Positions 1-11,330 of a stretch of 64,000 bases of DNA are shown piece by piece (the stretch's first letter is position 1; each line of letters opens with the position of its first letter). Made by a program: the position numbers and the translations under genes. Below the pieces are notes generated by a model, which saw only the letters and a list, made by a program, of their open reading frames with translations, was not told the origin of the DNA and did not search any database. This stretch comes from JAHDHW01 sp965277415 (lineage in GTDB: Bacteria > Bacteroidota > Bacteroidia > Chitinophagales > Saprospiraceae), in contig CBDICS010000065.1 in assembly GCA_965277415.1 (NCBI GenBank), positions 1 to 64,000 of the forward strand. The letters are read 5' to 3'.

Positions 1-95
1 AAACGATCTTTTGTCTTAATATTTCATTATAATAACCTTACATAGCATTGCTATGCATTGATTCCAAAGTTCTTCTCTGAATAAAATACGCTATT
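1..95. repeat. Partial foldback (inverted-repeat) element cut by the window edge
   Basis: The left edge resembles the element at 2777-2933: both have AAACGATCTTTTG, a TATAA-AACCT stretch and a central palindrome (here CATAGCATTGCTATG). The outer part lies outside the window and the right arm is degraded. No gene is seen in 1-184; it lies downstream of the protease gene that reads leftward. Confidence 0.55.
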
Positions 96-184
96 CTAAC
101 TTAATTACATTACCAAGTAATTAACAGCGTTTTTTAAATAAACCATACTAGTCGTATTCTAATACTAAACGATATATAAGAAGT

Positions 185-1279
185 TTAGGCCTTATTATCT
201 CCATACTTCCAAGATGCACCATATTCTTCTACTAAAATATTATCGTAATAGTCCGCTTGTTCAAAAAGATATTGAAATAGCTTCCTACCTGTTTCAGCAT
301 TCAAATAACGATCATAAATTAACAAAGAGAGCACAATGTCTTGCTCTTTGATACTAAATGTTAATCCTTCAATTTTATGATTTTCGCGTAATAAATATTC
401 ATAGAGGGGTTGAATATTATCTGGAGGGATATTACAAAGACTAGCATCTCCAATTATTAAGCCAGTTTTTTCATAATATGAAATATTTATTATTGCACTT
501 CCTTCTTGAATCCCCCAATTATTAGGCCCTCTCCTTGTCAATTTCACATTATGCCCTAACTCTTTTAACATACTTTCTATGGTATACGCACAACCAATCG
601 GTTCAAAAGGCTCAATTAATGATGGCAATTGTATCGTTCCACCACAGCCAGGACAATATTTAGAATTCAATTCATGCTCAAATATTACTTTAAGACAGGA
701 ATAACACCGAGCAGCGCTAGCTCCTTTTCCCTTTTTAAAAGCATTTAAGCTCTTTTTCAGGTATGATATAGGTAATGAAAAACCAATATTGTCATCTTTG
801 TCTTTAACAAAAGTATTCACTCCGATCAATTCCCCTGAACCATTCAGTAAAGGACCGCCACTATTTCCAGGATTCAAGGCCGCATCATGATAGATAAAGT
901 CAATTCCATCATGTATTTCGTTGGTTTTTGAAACACTACCCTGAGCTGCCTTAAAGTCCATACTAAATGGATGTCCAAGCGCCAATACTCCTTCTCCAAC
1001 TTTCACCTCCTCCTCTCCAAACGTTACTTTTGGAAATAAATCATAATCCGAAACAGGAGGGCTTAGGAAAGCCAAATCATATTTCATGTCAAGGTAAAGA
1101 ACATTTGAAATTTGTTTTTTAAACTTTGCACCCGCGATTACTACATCACAATTGTCTCTGACTACATGTTCATTCGTTACTATTACATCATATTCTGACA
1201 TATAAAATCCAGTCCCCATATTATACGGTGTTGCGATCTGGACAATTAGATTTTTATATGATTCAACTATACGCTTCAT
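185..1279 (-). CDS. Trypsin-like serine protease with zinc ribbon and C-terminal chaperone-like domain
   Basis: A 364-residue protein with no evident signal peptide. Residues 1-180 form a chymotrypsin/HtrA-type fold with a visible triad: H38 in NEHVV, D68 in YDLAFL and S140 in GNSGGPL. No PDZ domain follows, unlike classical DegP. Cysteines 192, 195, 209 and 212 (CYSC and CPGC) form a likely zinc ribbon. Residues 225-355 are alpha/beta and recall the YbjN/type III chaperone-like fold (inference). It lies 94 bp after the stop of the upstream gene on the same strand, and most of that gap is a tetranucleotide repeat ending 16 bases before the start codon. A cytoplasmic quality-control protease is likely; the substrate is unknown. 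Confidence 0.85.
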   Translation of the reverse strand: MKRIVESYKNLIVQIATPYNMGTGFYMSEYDVIVTNEHVVRDNCDVVIAGAKFKKQISNVLYLDMKYDLAFLSPPVSDYDLFPKVTFGEEEVKVGEGVLALGHPFSMDFKAAQGSVSKTNEIHDGIDFIYHDAALNPGNSGGPLLNGSGELIGVNTFVKDKDDNIGFSLPISYLKKSLNAFKKGKGASAARCYSCLKVIFEHELNSKYCPGCGGTIQLPSLIEPFEPIGCAYTIESMLKELGHNVKLTRRGPNNWGIQEGSAIINISYYEKTGLIIGDASLCNIPPDNIQPLYEYLLRENHKIEGLTFSIKEQDIVLSLLIYDRYLNAETGRKLFQYLFEQADYYDNILVEEYGASWKYGDNKA

Positions 1280-1295
1280 ATATTTAAGTAGTGTG

Positions 1296-2711
<1,416 letters not shown>

Positions 2712-2776
2712 TCGTTACAAAAGTCATTGGTAGCAGTAAATAAACACATTCAAGTAAAAGTATCAAGTACTATGTA

Positions 2777-2933
2777 AAGTTGTTCAAAAATAGCTCACTA
2801 AACTACGAAACGATCTTTTGCATCAATACTTCCTTATAAAAACCTCACTTAGCTCTGCTATGCAGCGATTTTAAAGCCTTGTCTTGATCCAAAATATCTG
2901 TTTCTCGAAATAGTAGCCATTTTCGAACAACTT
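2777..2933. repeat. Foldback element, 157 bp, full-length imperfect palindrome
   Basis: The left arm starts AAGTTGTTC and the right arm ends GAACAACTT. The arms stay complementary inward (AAACGATCTTTTGCATCAA pairs imperfectly with TTGATCCAAAATATCTGTTT). The centre is TTAGCTCTGCTATGCAG. It belongs to the group of intergenic elements with an ATAGC...GCTAT-like core. No open frame is present. Confidence 0.8.
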
Positions 2934-3126
2934 CTGTGTTAAGAAAAGGAAATTTAATATTTTTGATTGATAAAATAGAATGAATCGTATAGTTATATAA
3001 GGAAGTTGGTTAAAATAAAAATCTCATAAAATCCAGTTATGCAACAATTTTCAACCAACTATAAGATATTCACACGATATCTCACCATGAAAGAACTAAA
3101 CGGTACCCTTATTAAAAATTTATCTT

Positions 3127-3230
3127 TCTTTGACAAATCCCGTAGACAAGCCGTAAATAAGGTCAAAAGCGACCAAAGGAAGCCTTGATCTTGTTTATGA
3201 CTTTGCCTCAAACACGGGATTTGTCAAAGA
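3127..3230. repeat. Short inverted-repeat element, 104 bp
   Basis: The 17-base ends TCTTTGACAAATCCCGT and ACGGGATTTGTCAAAGA are perfect inverted repeats. The interior is partly self-complementary (AAGGTCAAAAG...). It sits 34 bp upstream of the GSCFA gene and could affect its leader, or be an unrelated miniature element. The rest of the 2712-3264 gap shows nothing else. Confidence 0.8.
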
Positions 3231-3264
3231 ACCAACATTTACTAATAACACTCAAATATGAGAC

Positions 3265-4251
3265 ATGTCAAAATTTAGAACGCTCATAGCCTCTACCCCT
3301 TTTTCGTTCAACATTCGACATTCACATCCTACTTTATGTTTGGGGTCTTGTTTTGCTGAAAATATTGGGAGCAAACTCAAGGATTTTAAATTTCCTACTC
3401 TAATCAATCCTTTCGGAATTTTATACAACCCTTTCTCTATAGGTAATGCCATGGAAACCCTCCTGCAAACGCAGGTTTACTCAAATGCAGATCTATTTGA
3501 ATCGAATGGCTTATGGCATAGTTTTGATCATCATGGGCAATTCTCAAATCCAGACCAGTCTGTATGTCTAAAAAATATCAATAATTCACTTCATTCAGGA
3601 AAACGTTTTTTGCAATCAGCAAATAGAATCATCCTTACTTTTGGCACGAGCAATGTCTTTTTTCATAAAAAGACACAAAAAATAGTAGCCAATTGCCATA
3701 AAGTTCCTAATGATCAGTTCGAGCGCTCTGCTTTAACTATTAATGATATTGTTGAAAAATTAAGGCTAATCTTTAATCAACTGAATGTCAATCAACCTAC
3801 TATCGAAATCATCCTTACCGTAAGCCCCATCAGGCATATTAGAGACAGTTTAGTTGAAAACCAAAGAAGTAAATCTCGCTTATTGCTTGCATGTGATCAA
3901 CTATGCAAAGAATTTGATTTTGTTCATTATTTCCCATCTTATGAAATCATGATGGACGATCTTAGAGATTATCGATTTTATACCCCAGATATGCTTCATC
4001 CAAATGAACTTGCGATAGAATACATTTGGGAATATTTCAATAATAGTTTTTTTGACAAAGAGACGATCTCTCTAAACACCAAAATATCAAAGATTATCAA
4101 GGCTATAAAACATCGACCTTTCCATCCCAATTCTGATGCTCACCAAGGTTTTATACTAAAACATTTAGCATTAATTGACCAATTAAAAACTATGCATGAT
4201 TTTTTAGATTTTGATCAAGATCGAGCAATCCTAGCCACTCAATTACGGTGA
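3265..4251 (+). CDS. GSCFA-domain protein (SGNH-hydrolase-like)
   Basis: 328 residues. The family signature GSCFA is at residues 27-31 (LCLGSCFAENIG), after the usual N-terminus (MSKFRT...). Later blocks match an SGNH/GDSL-type hydrolase: FGTSNVF, LTVSPIRH and DMLHPNELA, whose D and H would be the catalytic pair in that fold. GSCFA proteins are common in Bacteroidota and have no settled substrate; esterase or acetyl-hydrolase activity is inferred from the fold only. No signal peptide. It stands alone between two inverted-repeat elements. Confidence 0.88.
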   Translation: MSKFRTLIASTPFSFNIRHSHPTLCLGSCFAENIGSKLKDFKFPTLINPFGILYNPFSIGNAMETLLQTQVYSNADLFESNGLWHSFDHHGQFSNPDQSVCLKNINNSLHSGKRFLQSANRIILTFGTSNVFFHKKTQKIVANCHKVPNDQFERSALTINDIVEKLRLIFNQLNVNQPTIEIILTVSPIRHIRDSLVENQRSKSRLLLACDQLCKEFDFVHYFPSYEIMMDDLRDYRFYTPDMLHPNELAIEYIWEYFNNSFFDKETISLNTKISKIIKAIKHRPFHPNSDAHQGFILKHLALIDQLKTMHDFLDFDQDRAILATQLR

Positions 4252-4415
4252 TTTTTTCTTTAACATTAGAATATCATGATCTTTAAAGGACAGCGCATTA
4301 ATGGTTGTTTATATAGCTAGGACATTAAACCTTCATCTATATTTCATGTTATAATTAGGCAATACTTGTATCAGAAAAATAAAATTATATTTTTTAATAT
4401 GTAAAAAAGACATAA

Positions 4416-4585
4416 CTTAGTACAGCGTAAATTAAATTCTGTTGCGTTTTGGTTGAGGCTATTTTTTGATTTGACGACTCAAATGTGACGCGAATAGCCT
4501 TAGCTATTTAAGGAATATTTGAGGATGTTCAAATCGAAAAAGAGACCACCAAAAGCAAGTTTAATTATTTTACGCTGTACTAAGT
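4416..4585. repeat. Foldback element, 170 bp, with central ATAGCCTTAGCTAT
   Basis: The ends are CTTAGTACAGCGTAAATTAAA and a matching inverted copy ending ACGCTGTACTAAG. The interior folds back as well: TTTTTGATTTGA pairs with TCAAATCGAAAAA around the core GAATAGCCTTAGCTATT. It fills most of the gap between the GSCFA gene and the hydrolase. A possible single-end relic (TTACACTGTACTAA) lies at 53716-53730. Confidence 0.85.
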
Positions 4586-4644
4586 ACTAGAAATCCCCTT
4601 GGAAACCTAATAATGATTTAATTTAGAAAATCAAATATTCGATC

Positions 4645-5427
4645 ATGAGTGCTTTGGATGAAGATAAAAACACAATAGGGCGACCATCACTATTTTGGTT
4701 ACTGACAGAAGGAGGACGTGCGATTACTGAATTGGGGTTTTCTATTCCTTATAGAAAGTTTTTTGCTGCTAAAAATCAGGGAGATGGCCATCCTGTATTA
4801 GCCCTACCTGGTTTTATGGCTACTGATACATCCACTACACCGCTTCGAAAATTTCTCAATGAACTTGGTTATACTGCTTACGGATGGGATTTAGGAAGGA
4901 ATACAGCCAAAGTTGATTTTTTAAAAACGCTGATCAATAAGATTGATGAACTTTACGAATTTCATAAAGAACCCATTAGTTTGATCGGATGGAGTCTTGG
5001 AGGTGTTTTTGCTCGCCAATTAGCAAAAGCCAGACCTCACATGATTCGACAAGTCATCACATTAGGTTCTCCCTTTCGAGGCATTCACCAACCTAATAAT
5101 GTCGCTTGGGTTTACAATCTAATTTCAGGAGGTAAACGTATTAAAGATATTGACCCTATCCTTTTTGAAAATATTCCTTTGCCAGCACCAGTACCGACAA
5201 CCGCGGTTTATACTAAAGAGGATGGTATCGTTCCCTGGGAATTATGCCTGGAAGAGGAAGATGATATTCATCAAAACATTCAAGTCCGAGGTAGTCATCT
5301 TGGCCTTGGTGTAAATCACGCCGTTTTGGATATCATTTCAGATCGTCTATTATATTCTAGAGTAAATTGGGAGCATTTCAGACCCAAAAGTATTGTAAAA
5401 GATATCTTATTTTATCCCTCACTTTGA
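4645..5427 (+). CDS. Alpha/beta hydrolase (esterase/lipase-like)
   Basis: 260 residues. The strand-oxyanion segment VLALPGFMA (51-59) is followed by the nucleophile elbow GWSLGG with S117. Candidate acid and histidine residues are D193 (KEDGIVPW) and H218 (RGSHLGLGVN), which gives a complete triad. There is no signal peptide, so it is probably cytoplasmic. The substrate cannot be told; PGFMATD and GSHLGL patterns are seen in lipase- and PHB-depolymerase-like hydrolases. ATG at 4645 is the only sensible start. Confidence 0.85.
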   Translation: MSALDEDKNTIGRPSLFWLLTEGGRAITELGFSIPYRKFFAAKNQGDGHPVLALPGFMATDTSTTPLRKFLNELGYTAYGWDLGRNTAKVDFLKTLINKIDELYEFHKEPISLIGWSLGGVFARQLAKARPHMIRQVITLGSPFRGIHQPNNVAWVYNLISGGKRIKDIDPILFENIPLPAPVPTTAVYTKEDGIVPWELCLEEEDDIHQNIQVRGSHLGLGVNHAVLDIISDRLLYSRVNWEHFRPKSIVKDILFYPSL

Positions 5428-5454
5428 GCTAGTTGATGATTGACCTTTGTTCGA

Positions 5455-5594
5455 TCTTATGATCAGTCCTATGGACGATGTAATTTGGTGATCGCTTCGC
5501 TTGTGAGTGGCCTTACTTCCAGTATTCTTATAAAAATTTAATATTTCATTTCCACTATACTCAAATCTCAAGTGAATCTTGCGATTGCCATAGA
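5455..5594 (+). repeat. Dispersed GATCAGTCC element, copy A (left end eroded)
   Basis: It carries the conserved block TGATCAGTCCTATGGAC, then TTTGGTGATCGCTTCGCTTG, and the right terminal repeat CTTGCGATTGCCAT. The left terminal repeat is missing. It matches the elements at 51119, 56074 and 61195. Confidence 0.85.
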
Positions 5595-5683
5595 GCTTTT
5601 ATCATTTCCTTTTGTTTATTAAAAACAAAACTCTATTTTCATTCTCTTGTTTAAAAAAAGAAACTTATTAACAAAAGGTCATT

Positions 5684-8533
5684 ATGCCGAAGAAAAAAGA
5701 AACTGCTGTTCTTGAACGACCAAGTCTAGATAAAAGCAATAAATACATCTCTATAAAAGGGGCAAGAGCCAATAATCTTAAAAATATAGATCTTGATATT
5801 CCCAAAAATGAATTAGTCGTCGTCACTGGTGTCTCTGGCTCTGGAAAGTCTTCTATCACAATGGATACACTATATGCAGAAGGGCAACGTCGTTATGTAG
5901 AAAGTCTGAGCTCCTATGCGAGGCAATTCCTAATGAGAATGAAGAAGCCAGATGTTGACTATATAAAAGGGATTTGTCCGGCCATCGCTATTGAGCAAAA
6001 AGTTAGCACTAGTAATGCCCGTTCTACAGTAGGGTCATTGACCGAAATCTATGATTTCCTCCGTTTGTTATATGCTCGTATTGGAAAGACTTATTCTCCA
6101 ATATCTGGCAAATTGGTCAAAAAGCATGAAGTCTCTGATGTTGTTGATTTTATTAACTCCTTCAAAGAAAACGATAAAGTACAACTCTTTATTCCGATAC
6201 AAAATAAGTATACCGATCGTAAATTAGAACAAGAATTAAACCTCCTATTACAAAAGGGTTATAGTCGAATTCAAGTCAATGGTGAATTATCTCGTATCGA
6301 AGATTTACTGGAAGACAATAAGATTGATACGCAGGTTTTAATCTCTGAAATACAGAACAAAGATTATAAGATTCTCATCGATCGATTTGTTGTTAAAAAA
6401 GATGATGATGAAAACCAGAAAAGAATTGCAGACTCTGTTCAAACTGCTTTTTACGAAAGTGAAGGAGAATGTATTATTGAAATAATCGGAAAGAAAAAAT
6501 TAGGGTATTTCAATAATCGATTCGAATTAGACGGCTTGGTTTTTATAGAACCTAGTCCACAGCTTTTTAATTATAATAATCCTTTTGGTGCTTGTCCCCA
6601 ATGCGAAGGTTATGGAAAAGTGATGGGAATCGACGAGCATAAGGTTATCCCTGTTCAATCTAAATCTGTTTATGATGGCGCTATTGCTTGCTGGCGCGGT
6701 GAAAAACTAGGTCAGTGGCTAGACAGCTTTTTAAGCGTTGCTCATCAATTTGATTTCCCCGTACATCGTCCCTATCAGGATTTGACTAGAGCTGAACAGA
6801 AATTACTATGGAAAGGCAATCAATACTTTGATGGCATAGATGATTTTTTTAGTGAATTGGAAGAGAAAACTTATAAGATACAGAATCGAGTGATGCTGGC
6901 TCGCTATCGGGGCAAAACGACTTGTCCTACTTGTGATGGTTGTCGACTCAGAAAAGAAGCAACTTATATTACCGTCAATAGCAAACCAATCACAGACCTC
7001 GTTCATGTTCCGATTGATGAACTTTCTGCTTTTTTTGACAAAATGGATATCTCTAAAAATGATGAGACCATTGCAAAAAGGATTAGGTTAGAAATTACTA
7101 ACCGGCTTCAGTTTATGTGTGATGTTGGATTAGGGTATCTGACCATTGGTCGACTCTCCGCCACACTCAGTGGTGGTGAAACTCAACGCATCAACCTCAC
7201 ACGAACACTCGGAAGCAACCTGACCAGTTCTCTTTATATTTTGGATGAGCCCAGTGTTGGCCTCCACCCTAGAGATACCAATCGTTTGGTCAAAGTTCTA
7301 AAAACACTTAGAGATTTAGGTAATACTGTTGTCGTAGTAGAACACGAAGAAGATATTATAAAAAATGCAGATTACTTAATTGACATAGGCCCAGCTGCGG
7401 GTATACATGGCGGCGAAGTTGTATTTGCTGGACCTTATAAGGATATTTATAAAAAATCCAATAAAAGTTTAACGCCACTTTACATGAGTGGAAAAATGAA
7501 AATTGCGCTTCCTGCATCCAGAAGGAAATTTGTCAATAAAATACAAATCAAAGGTGCTAGCCAACATAATCTTCAAGAAGTTGATGCGACGATTCCTCTA
7601 AATACACTGACCGTAGTTAGTGGTGTTTCGGGTAGTGGAAAAACGACTTTAGTTAAGCATATTTTATATCCAGCTTTGAAAAAACATTTTGGCGAGGCTT
7701 ATAAAGTAGCACCTGGTCTCCACCTGGGATTAGAAGGAGATTTAGATCAATTGACCCAAGTTGAAATGGTCAATCAAAAACCAATTGGAAAATCCAGTCG
7801 ATCTAATCCAGTAACCTATGTCAAAGCATATGATGCCATTCGATCTTTAATGACTAATCAGCAGCTTTCAAAGATCAGAGGTTTCAAGCCCAAACACTTT
7901 TCTTTTAATGTAGATGGCGGTCGTTGTGATGCTTGTAAAGGCGAAGGCGAACAAGTGATCGAAATGCAATTCCTTGCGGATGTTCGTTTGGAATGCGAAG
8001 ATTGCAAAGGACAACGTTTCAATCAAGATGTATTGGATGTTAGATATAATGACAAAAACATTTTTGAAATTCTAAACCTAAGTGTAGATGAAGCGATTGA
8101 GTTTTTTGAAGGCGTTAAAGATGTAGTCAATAAAATACGCCCTCTGAGTAATGTTGGTTTAGGGTACATTAAATTAGGTCAGTCCTCTAGTACGCTTTCT
8201 GGCGGAGAAGCGCAACGGGTAAAATTGGCCAGCTTCCTTAATAAGGAACGGGTTACAGAAAAAATACTTTTCATCTTTGATGAACCGACTACTGGCTTGC
8301 ATTTTCACGATATAAATAAATTACTTATTGCATTAAACGCTTTGGTTGAAAAAGGGCATACTGTCTTAGTTGTGGAGCATAATATGGAAGTAATCAAGTC
8401 TGCCGACTGGGTGCTTGACCTTGGTCCTGGAGGAGGGAAAGAAGGTGGCAATCTAGTTTTCCAAGGGCGTCCAGAAGATCTTGCGAAAGTAAAAAAATCA
8501 TTTACCGGTCAGTTTTTAAAAGAAAAGCTTTAA
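5684..8533 (+). CDS. uvrA: Excinuclease ABC subunit A
   Basis: 949 residues, the normal UvrA length. It is the DNA-damage recognition ATPase of nucleotide excision repair, acting as a dimer with UvrB. There are two ABC modules: Walker A GVSGSGKSS (49-57) and later GVSGSGKTTL, with two LSGGE(T/A)QR signatures and two DEP(S/T)xGLH blocks. The zinc-binding sites are visible: CPQCEGYG, CPTCDGC and CDACKGEG...CEDCKGQRF. The N-terminus carries a short basic extension before the first domain. It is single, not in an operon. Confidence 0.98.
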   Translation: MPKKKETAVLERPSLDKSNKYISIKGARANNLKNIDLDIPKNELVVVTGVSGSGKSSITMDTLYAEGQRRYVESLSSYARQFLMRMKKPDVDYIKGICPAIAIEQKVSTSNARSTVGSLTEIYDFLRLLYARIGKTYSPISGKLVKKHEVSDVVDFINSFKENDKVQLFIPIQNKYTDRKLEQELNLLLQKGYSRIQVNGELSRIEDLLEDNKIDTQVLISEIQNKDYKILIDRFVVKKDDDENQKRIADSVQTAFYESEGECIIEIIGKKKLGYFNNRFELDGLVFIEPSPQLFNYNNPFGACPQCEGYGKVMGIDEHKVIPVQSKSVYDGAIACWRGEKLGQWLDSFLSVAHQFDFPVHRPYQDLTRAEQKLLWKGNQYFDGIDDFFSELEEKTYKIQNRVMLARYRGKTTCPTCDGCRLRKEATYITVNSKPITDLVHVPIDELSAFFDKMDISKNDETIAKRIRLEITNRLQFMCDVGLGYLTIGRLSATLSGGETQRINLTRTLGSNLTSSLYILDEPSVGLHPRDTNRLVKVLKTLRDLGNTVVVVEHEEDIIKNADYLIDIGPAAGIHGGEVVFAGPYKDIYKKSNKSLTPLYMSGKMKIALPASRRKFVNKIQIKGASQHNLQEVDATIPLNTLTVVSGVSGSGKTTLVKHILYPALKKHFGEAYKVAPGLHLGLEGDLDQLTQVEMVNQKPIGKSSRSNPVTYVKAYDAIRSLMTNQQLSKIRGFKPKHFSFNVDGGRCDACKGEGEQVIEMQFLADVRLECEDCKGQRFNQDVLDVRYNDKNIFEILNLSVDEAIEFFEGVKDVVNKIRPLSNVGLGYIKLGQSSSTLSGGEAQRVKLASFLNKERVTEKILFIFDEPTTGLHFHDINKLLIALNALVEKGHTVLVVEHNMEVIKSADWVLDLGPGGGKEGGNLVFQGRPEDLAKVKKSFTGQFLKEKL

Positions 8534-8615
8534 TGCTTGTCCTCAATTTAGCAATCAACCTTGCTTTGATTTAGACCAGTTAAAATAGAACTTCATAGAT
8601 TATAAATGACATAAC

Positions 8616-9506
8616 ATGTCTGCAAAATTAAAAATACTATTAGTCTCCACGCTCGTCCTATTAATGCTAGTAAGTTTAACGCTCATGGCAGACGAACAAA
8701 GTAATGATCCTATTACCCAAAGCCCAGCAAATGGTTCACTTATCATTATTGGAGGTGCAGCAAATGCCGATATTTTTTTTGAAAAATTTGCAGAACTTGC
8801 TGGTGGGAAAGATGCTGAAATCGTAGTTATTCCTACAGCCGCAGGTGATTCATATTTAAAACGTGACCCAGATTTTATAAACTATAAAAGAATATTCTCT
8901 AATAGAGGTTTTACAAATATCACCGTACTACACACTAAAGATTCCAAAGAAGCAAATGATCCAAAATTTTACACCCCATTGGAAACGGCTACTGGTGTTT
9001 GGATTACTGGTGGACGACAATGGCGATTGGTTGATAGTTATATGGGTACAAAAACATTGGATGCAATGAATGCACTTCTAAATCGTGGTGGTGTGATTTC
9101 CGGATCATCTGCAGGAGCTACTATTCAAGGTTCATACCTTGCCCGTGGAGATACAAAAACCAATACTATTATGATGGGTGATCATGAAGAAGGGTTTGGG
9201 TTCATTACTAATATCGCAATTGACCAGCATCTCTTGAAACGCAATCGACAATTTGATATCTTTAATATCTTGGATCATCGACCTGAATTATTAGGCATTG
9301 GATTAGATGAAAACACTGGAATCCTTGTTCAAGGAAATCAGTTTGAAGTAATCGGAGAAAGTTATGTTGCCATTTATGATAGGAAAATGTGGTCATCAGA
9401 CAAACAGGAATACCGCCGTTTACCTGAAGGCAGTCGGGCTTTTTATTTTTTGAGTGCAGGAATGAAATATGATCTTCTAAAAAGAGAGAAGGTTTTTCAG
9501 AATTAA
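8616..9506 (+). CDS. Cyanophycinase-like peptidase (S51 family), exported
   Basis: 296 residues. An N-terminal hydrophobic segment (5-24) looks like a signal peptide. Residues 40-290 match peptidase S51: IIIGGAAN, IPTAAGDS, WITGGRQ and the nucleophile motif GSSAGA with S165, followed by DQHLLKRNR and LDHRPELLGIGLDE. Cyanophycinases cut cyanophycin (poly-Asp-Arg) to dipeptides; the exported form suggests use of external polymer or another isoaspartyl/aspartyl peptide. No cyanophycin synthetase is in this window. Confidence 0.9.
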   Translation: MSAKLKILLVSTLVLLMLVSLTLMADEQSNDPITQSPANGSLIIIGGAANADIFFEKFAELAGGKDAEIVVIPTAAGDSYLKRDPDFINYKRIFSNRGFTNITVLHTKDSKEANDPKFYTPLETATGVWITGGRQWRLVDSYMGTKTLDAMNALLNRGGVISGSSAGATIQGSYLARGDTKTNTIMMGDHEEGFGFITNIAIDQHLLKRNRQFDIFNILDHRPELLGIGLDENTGILVQGNQFEVIGESYVAIYDRKMWSSDKQEYRRLPEGSRAFYFLSAGMKYDLLKREKVFQN

Positions 9507-9696
9507 TTCAAACCCTATTTTTAATCTTTCATACCATAAGCATTACATGGTCTCTATATTTTATTTATTTTTAATATAAAATTATCTTGAATAATTTGCC
9601 TTCATTGATTTCTAGATAGTTTAAATAGGTTCTAACTTAGGGACAGGGTATCAATAAATGTCAATAAGAACCGAATAATCACTTAATCTTTAGTTC

Positions 9697-10578
9697 ATGT
9701 TAGCGAATGTTCTACTCATAGTATTTTTAAGTATTTTTGTACTAACCGCTCTACTTACCCTTGCCAGTCTCCCTGGATGGATTACAATTCCTGATAAATA
9801 TAGATCTCAATTATTTAAAGCTTTGCTATTAGAAGTTGTTGGAGCTATTATAATTTTATTTAGTAGTGAAATTCTAAATAAGAAAGAACAGACATTCGAA
9901 CTAAATGATATGTCTAAAAGTAAAAATTGGATTGCATGGGATTTAGATGAAGGAAAATTCTTCCAACCAACTATAGTATTAAATGAAAAATTAAGTGATG
10001 GAACCTATAATACTTTAGAGACCAGCACATTCGGCTTAGATACTAGAACAGCAAAAGAACTTATACTCAATCAAAAACTATCAATAAAATATATCGATGA
10101 AGATGAGATCTATCAAATTCAAAAAGATAGTATGCATTCATTTGGTAAGATTCTTAAAAAGAACCTTAAAGCGAGTAGTTTTTTCAACAAACTAAATAAG
10201 ATTAGCTTAGAAAACCTTAGTAGGCTTGACTTAGTAAAAGATACTACAACATATTCTACCTGGAAAATAACCAGAGCATTAGATAAGGAAAAATTTCCCT
10301 TTTCAATTGAGGTAGTAGATACGTCTATTGGGACTATTTATAAAATACTCCAATATGATTTGAATACAGGAAAGCTTATATTGAAATACACTTCTGCTAT
10401 TGACCCCAGTATTATCGATCGTGGAAACTCAAAGCCAATTCACTTTTACAAAGTTGGCTATAATTATTACTTAATCTACCTCTCTACCATTGATAATATT
10501 GGAAAGGATAAATATGGCAATCGTAAGAAAAAGAAGTTTCAGTTTACTGTCCTAAAATTAGAGCCTGATATTAAATAA
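9697..10578 (+). CDS. Hypothetical protein with two N-terminal membrane helices
   Basis: 293 residues, family not recognised. Hydrophobic stretches at about 3-24 and 38-60 suggest a membrane hairpin; the rest is a Lys/Asp/Asn-rich soluble domain of alternating strands, ending in a basic segment (KYGNRKKKKF). The start at 9697 gives a clean hydrophobic N-terminus. It is isolated: 190 bp after the cyanophycinase-like gene and followed by an inverted-repeat element. It resembles small effector-like or sensor-like proteins sporadic in Bacteroidota, but no function can be assigned. Confidence 0.7.
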   Translation: MLANVLLIVFLSIFVLTALLTLASLPGWITIPDKYRSQLFKALLLEVVGAIIILFSSEILNKKEQTFELNDMSKSKNWIAWDLDEGKFFQPTIVLNEKLSDGTYNTLETSTFGLDTRTAKELILNQKLSIKYIDEDEIYQIQKDSMHSFGKILKKNLKASSFFNKLNKISLENLSRLDLVKDTTTYSTWKITRALDKEKFPFSIEVVDTSIGTIYKILQYDLNTGKLILKYTSAIDPSIIDRGNSKPIHFYKVGYNYYLIYLSTIDNIGKDKYGNRKKKKFQFTVLKLEPDIK

Positions 10579-10625
10579 CTTTTGAGCAATCTCTATTGAA
10601 GTTGTTTAAAAACAGGAATCCAATC

Positions 10626-10790
10626 CCTTAGGGACGTGGACTAAATAAGTTTCCTATTTAGACGAAGATATTTTGCAGCTAATCGACTCAAAAAAACTGC
10701 ACATAGCCTAGCTACGTAAAGTTTTTTTGAGGAAGAGTAGATGTAAAAGATCAAGTAAAAACGGATAGTTATTTAGTCCGTGTCCCTTAC
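10626..10790. repeat. Foldback element, about 165 bp
   Basis: The ends CCCTTAGGGACGTGGACTAA and TTAGTCCGTGTCCCTTA are inverted repeats. The inside folds too: ACTCAAAAAAACTG pairs with AGTTTTTTTGAGGA around the centre CACATAGCCTAGCTACG. It lies between two convergent genes and overlaps the 3' end of the VOC gene by a few bases. Confidence 0.82.
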
Positions 10791-11200
10791 TTCGCAAATA
10801 TCATATCAAAGTCTTTAAATGATTTAAACTCAATTGCATTCCCACTAGGGTCAAGAAAAAACATAGTGGCTTGCTCCCCTGCTTCTCCTTTGAAACGAAT
10901 ATAAGGTTCTATTATAAATTCCATTTTATGCTCTTTCAGCTTTCTAGATAGTGTTTCCCATTCATCCCATTTAAGAATAGCACCAAAATGACGAACAGGA
11001 ACATTTTTACCATCGACCGCATTAGTAGGTTCACTGCCTTCATCTTCATCTACTAGGTGAGCAGTAATCTGAGCGCCCCAAAAATTAAAATCAATCCAAC
11101 GATTATCTGTACGGCCAACACTACAACCTAATAGTTCTTCATAAAAATCACGGGTAGTTTTCAAATCTTTTACAGGAAAGGCTAAATGGAATGGTGTCAT
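10787..11200 (-). CDS. VOC (glyoxalase/dioxygenase-fold) family protein
   Basis: 137 residues with the paired beta-alpha-beta-beta-beta layout of vicinal-oxygen-chelate proteins: FHLAFPVKDL at the N-terminus, VRHFGAIL in the middle and FFLDPSGNAIEFKSF near the end. Candidate metal ligands are H4, H71 and the E of IEFK. The closest type is a small glyoxalase/bleomycin-resistance-like protein; substrate unknown. The stop codon lies in the tip of the neighbouring inverted-repeat element. Confidence 0.85.
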   Translation of the reverse strand: MTPFHLAFPVKDLKTTRDFYEELLGCSVGRTDNRWIDFNFWGAQITAHLVDEDEGSEPTNAVDGKNVPVRHFGAILKWDEWETLSRKLKEHKMEFIIEPYIRFKGEAGEQATMFFLDPSGNAIEFKSFKDFDMIFAK

Positions 11201-11330
11201 GTTGTTTTATTTTTTTGCTAAAAATAAGGCTTTAAGTGAATACTTTCAACAAAAACTAATCTAGCCTCTTGTCGCGAACACGATATCCCTCTATAGATAT
11301 TTTTTATAATATCGTAATAAAAAACAACCA

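Noticed and set aside
8616..9506. Cyanophycin metabolism locus
   Set aside because: Only the peptidase is present; no cyanophycin synthetase or isoaspartyl dipeptidase lies near, so a storage-polymer cluster is not supported.
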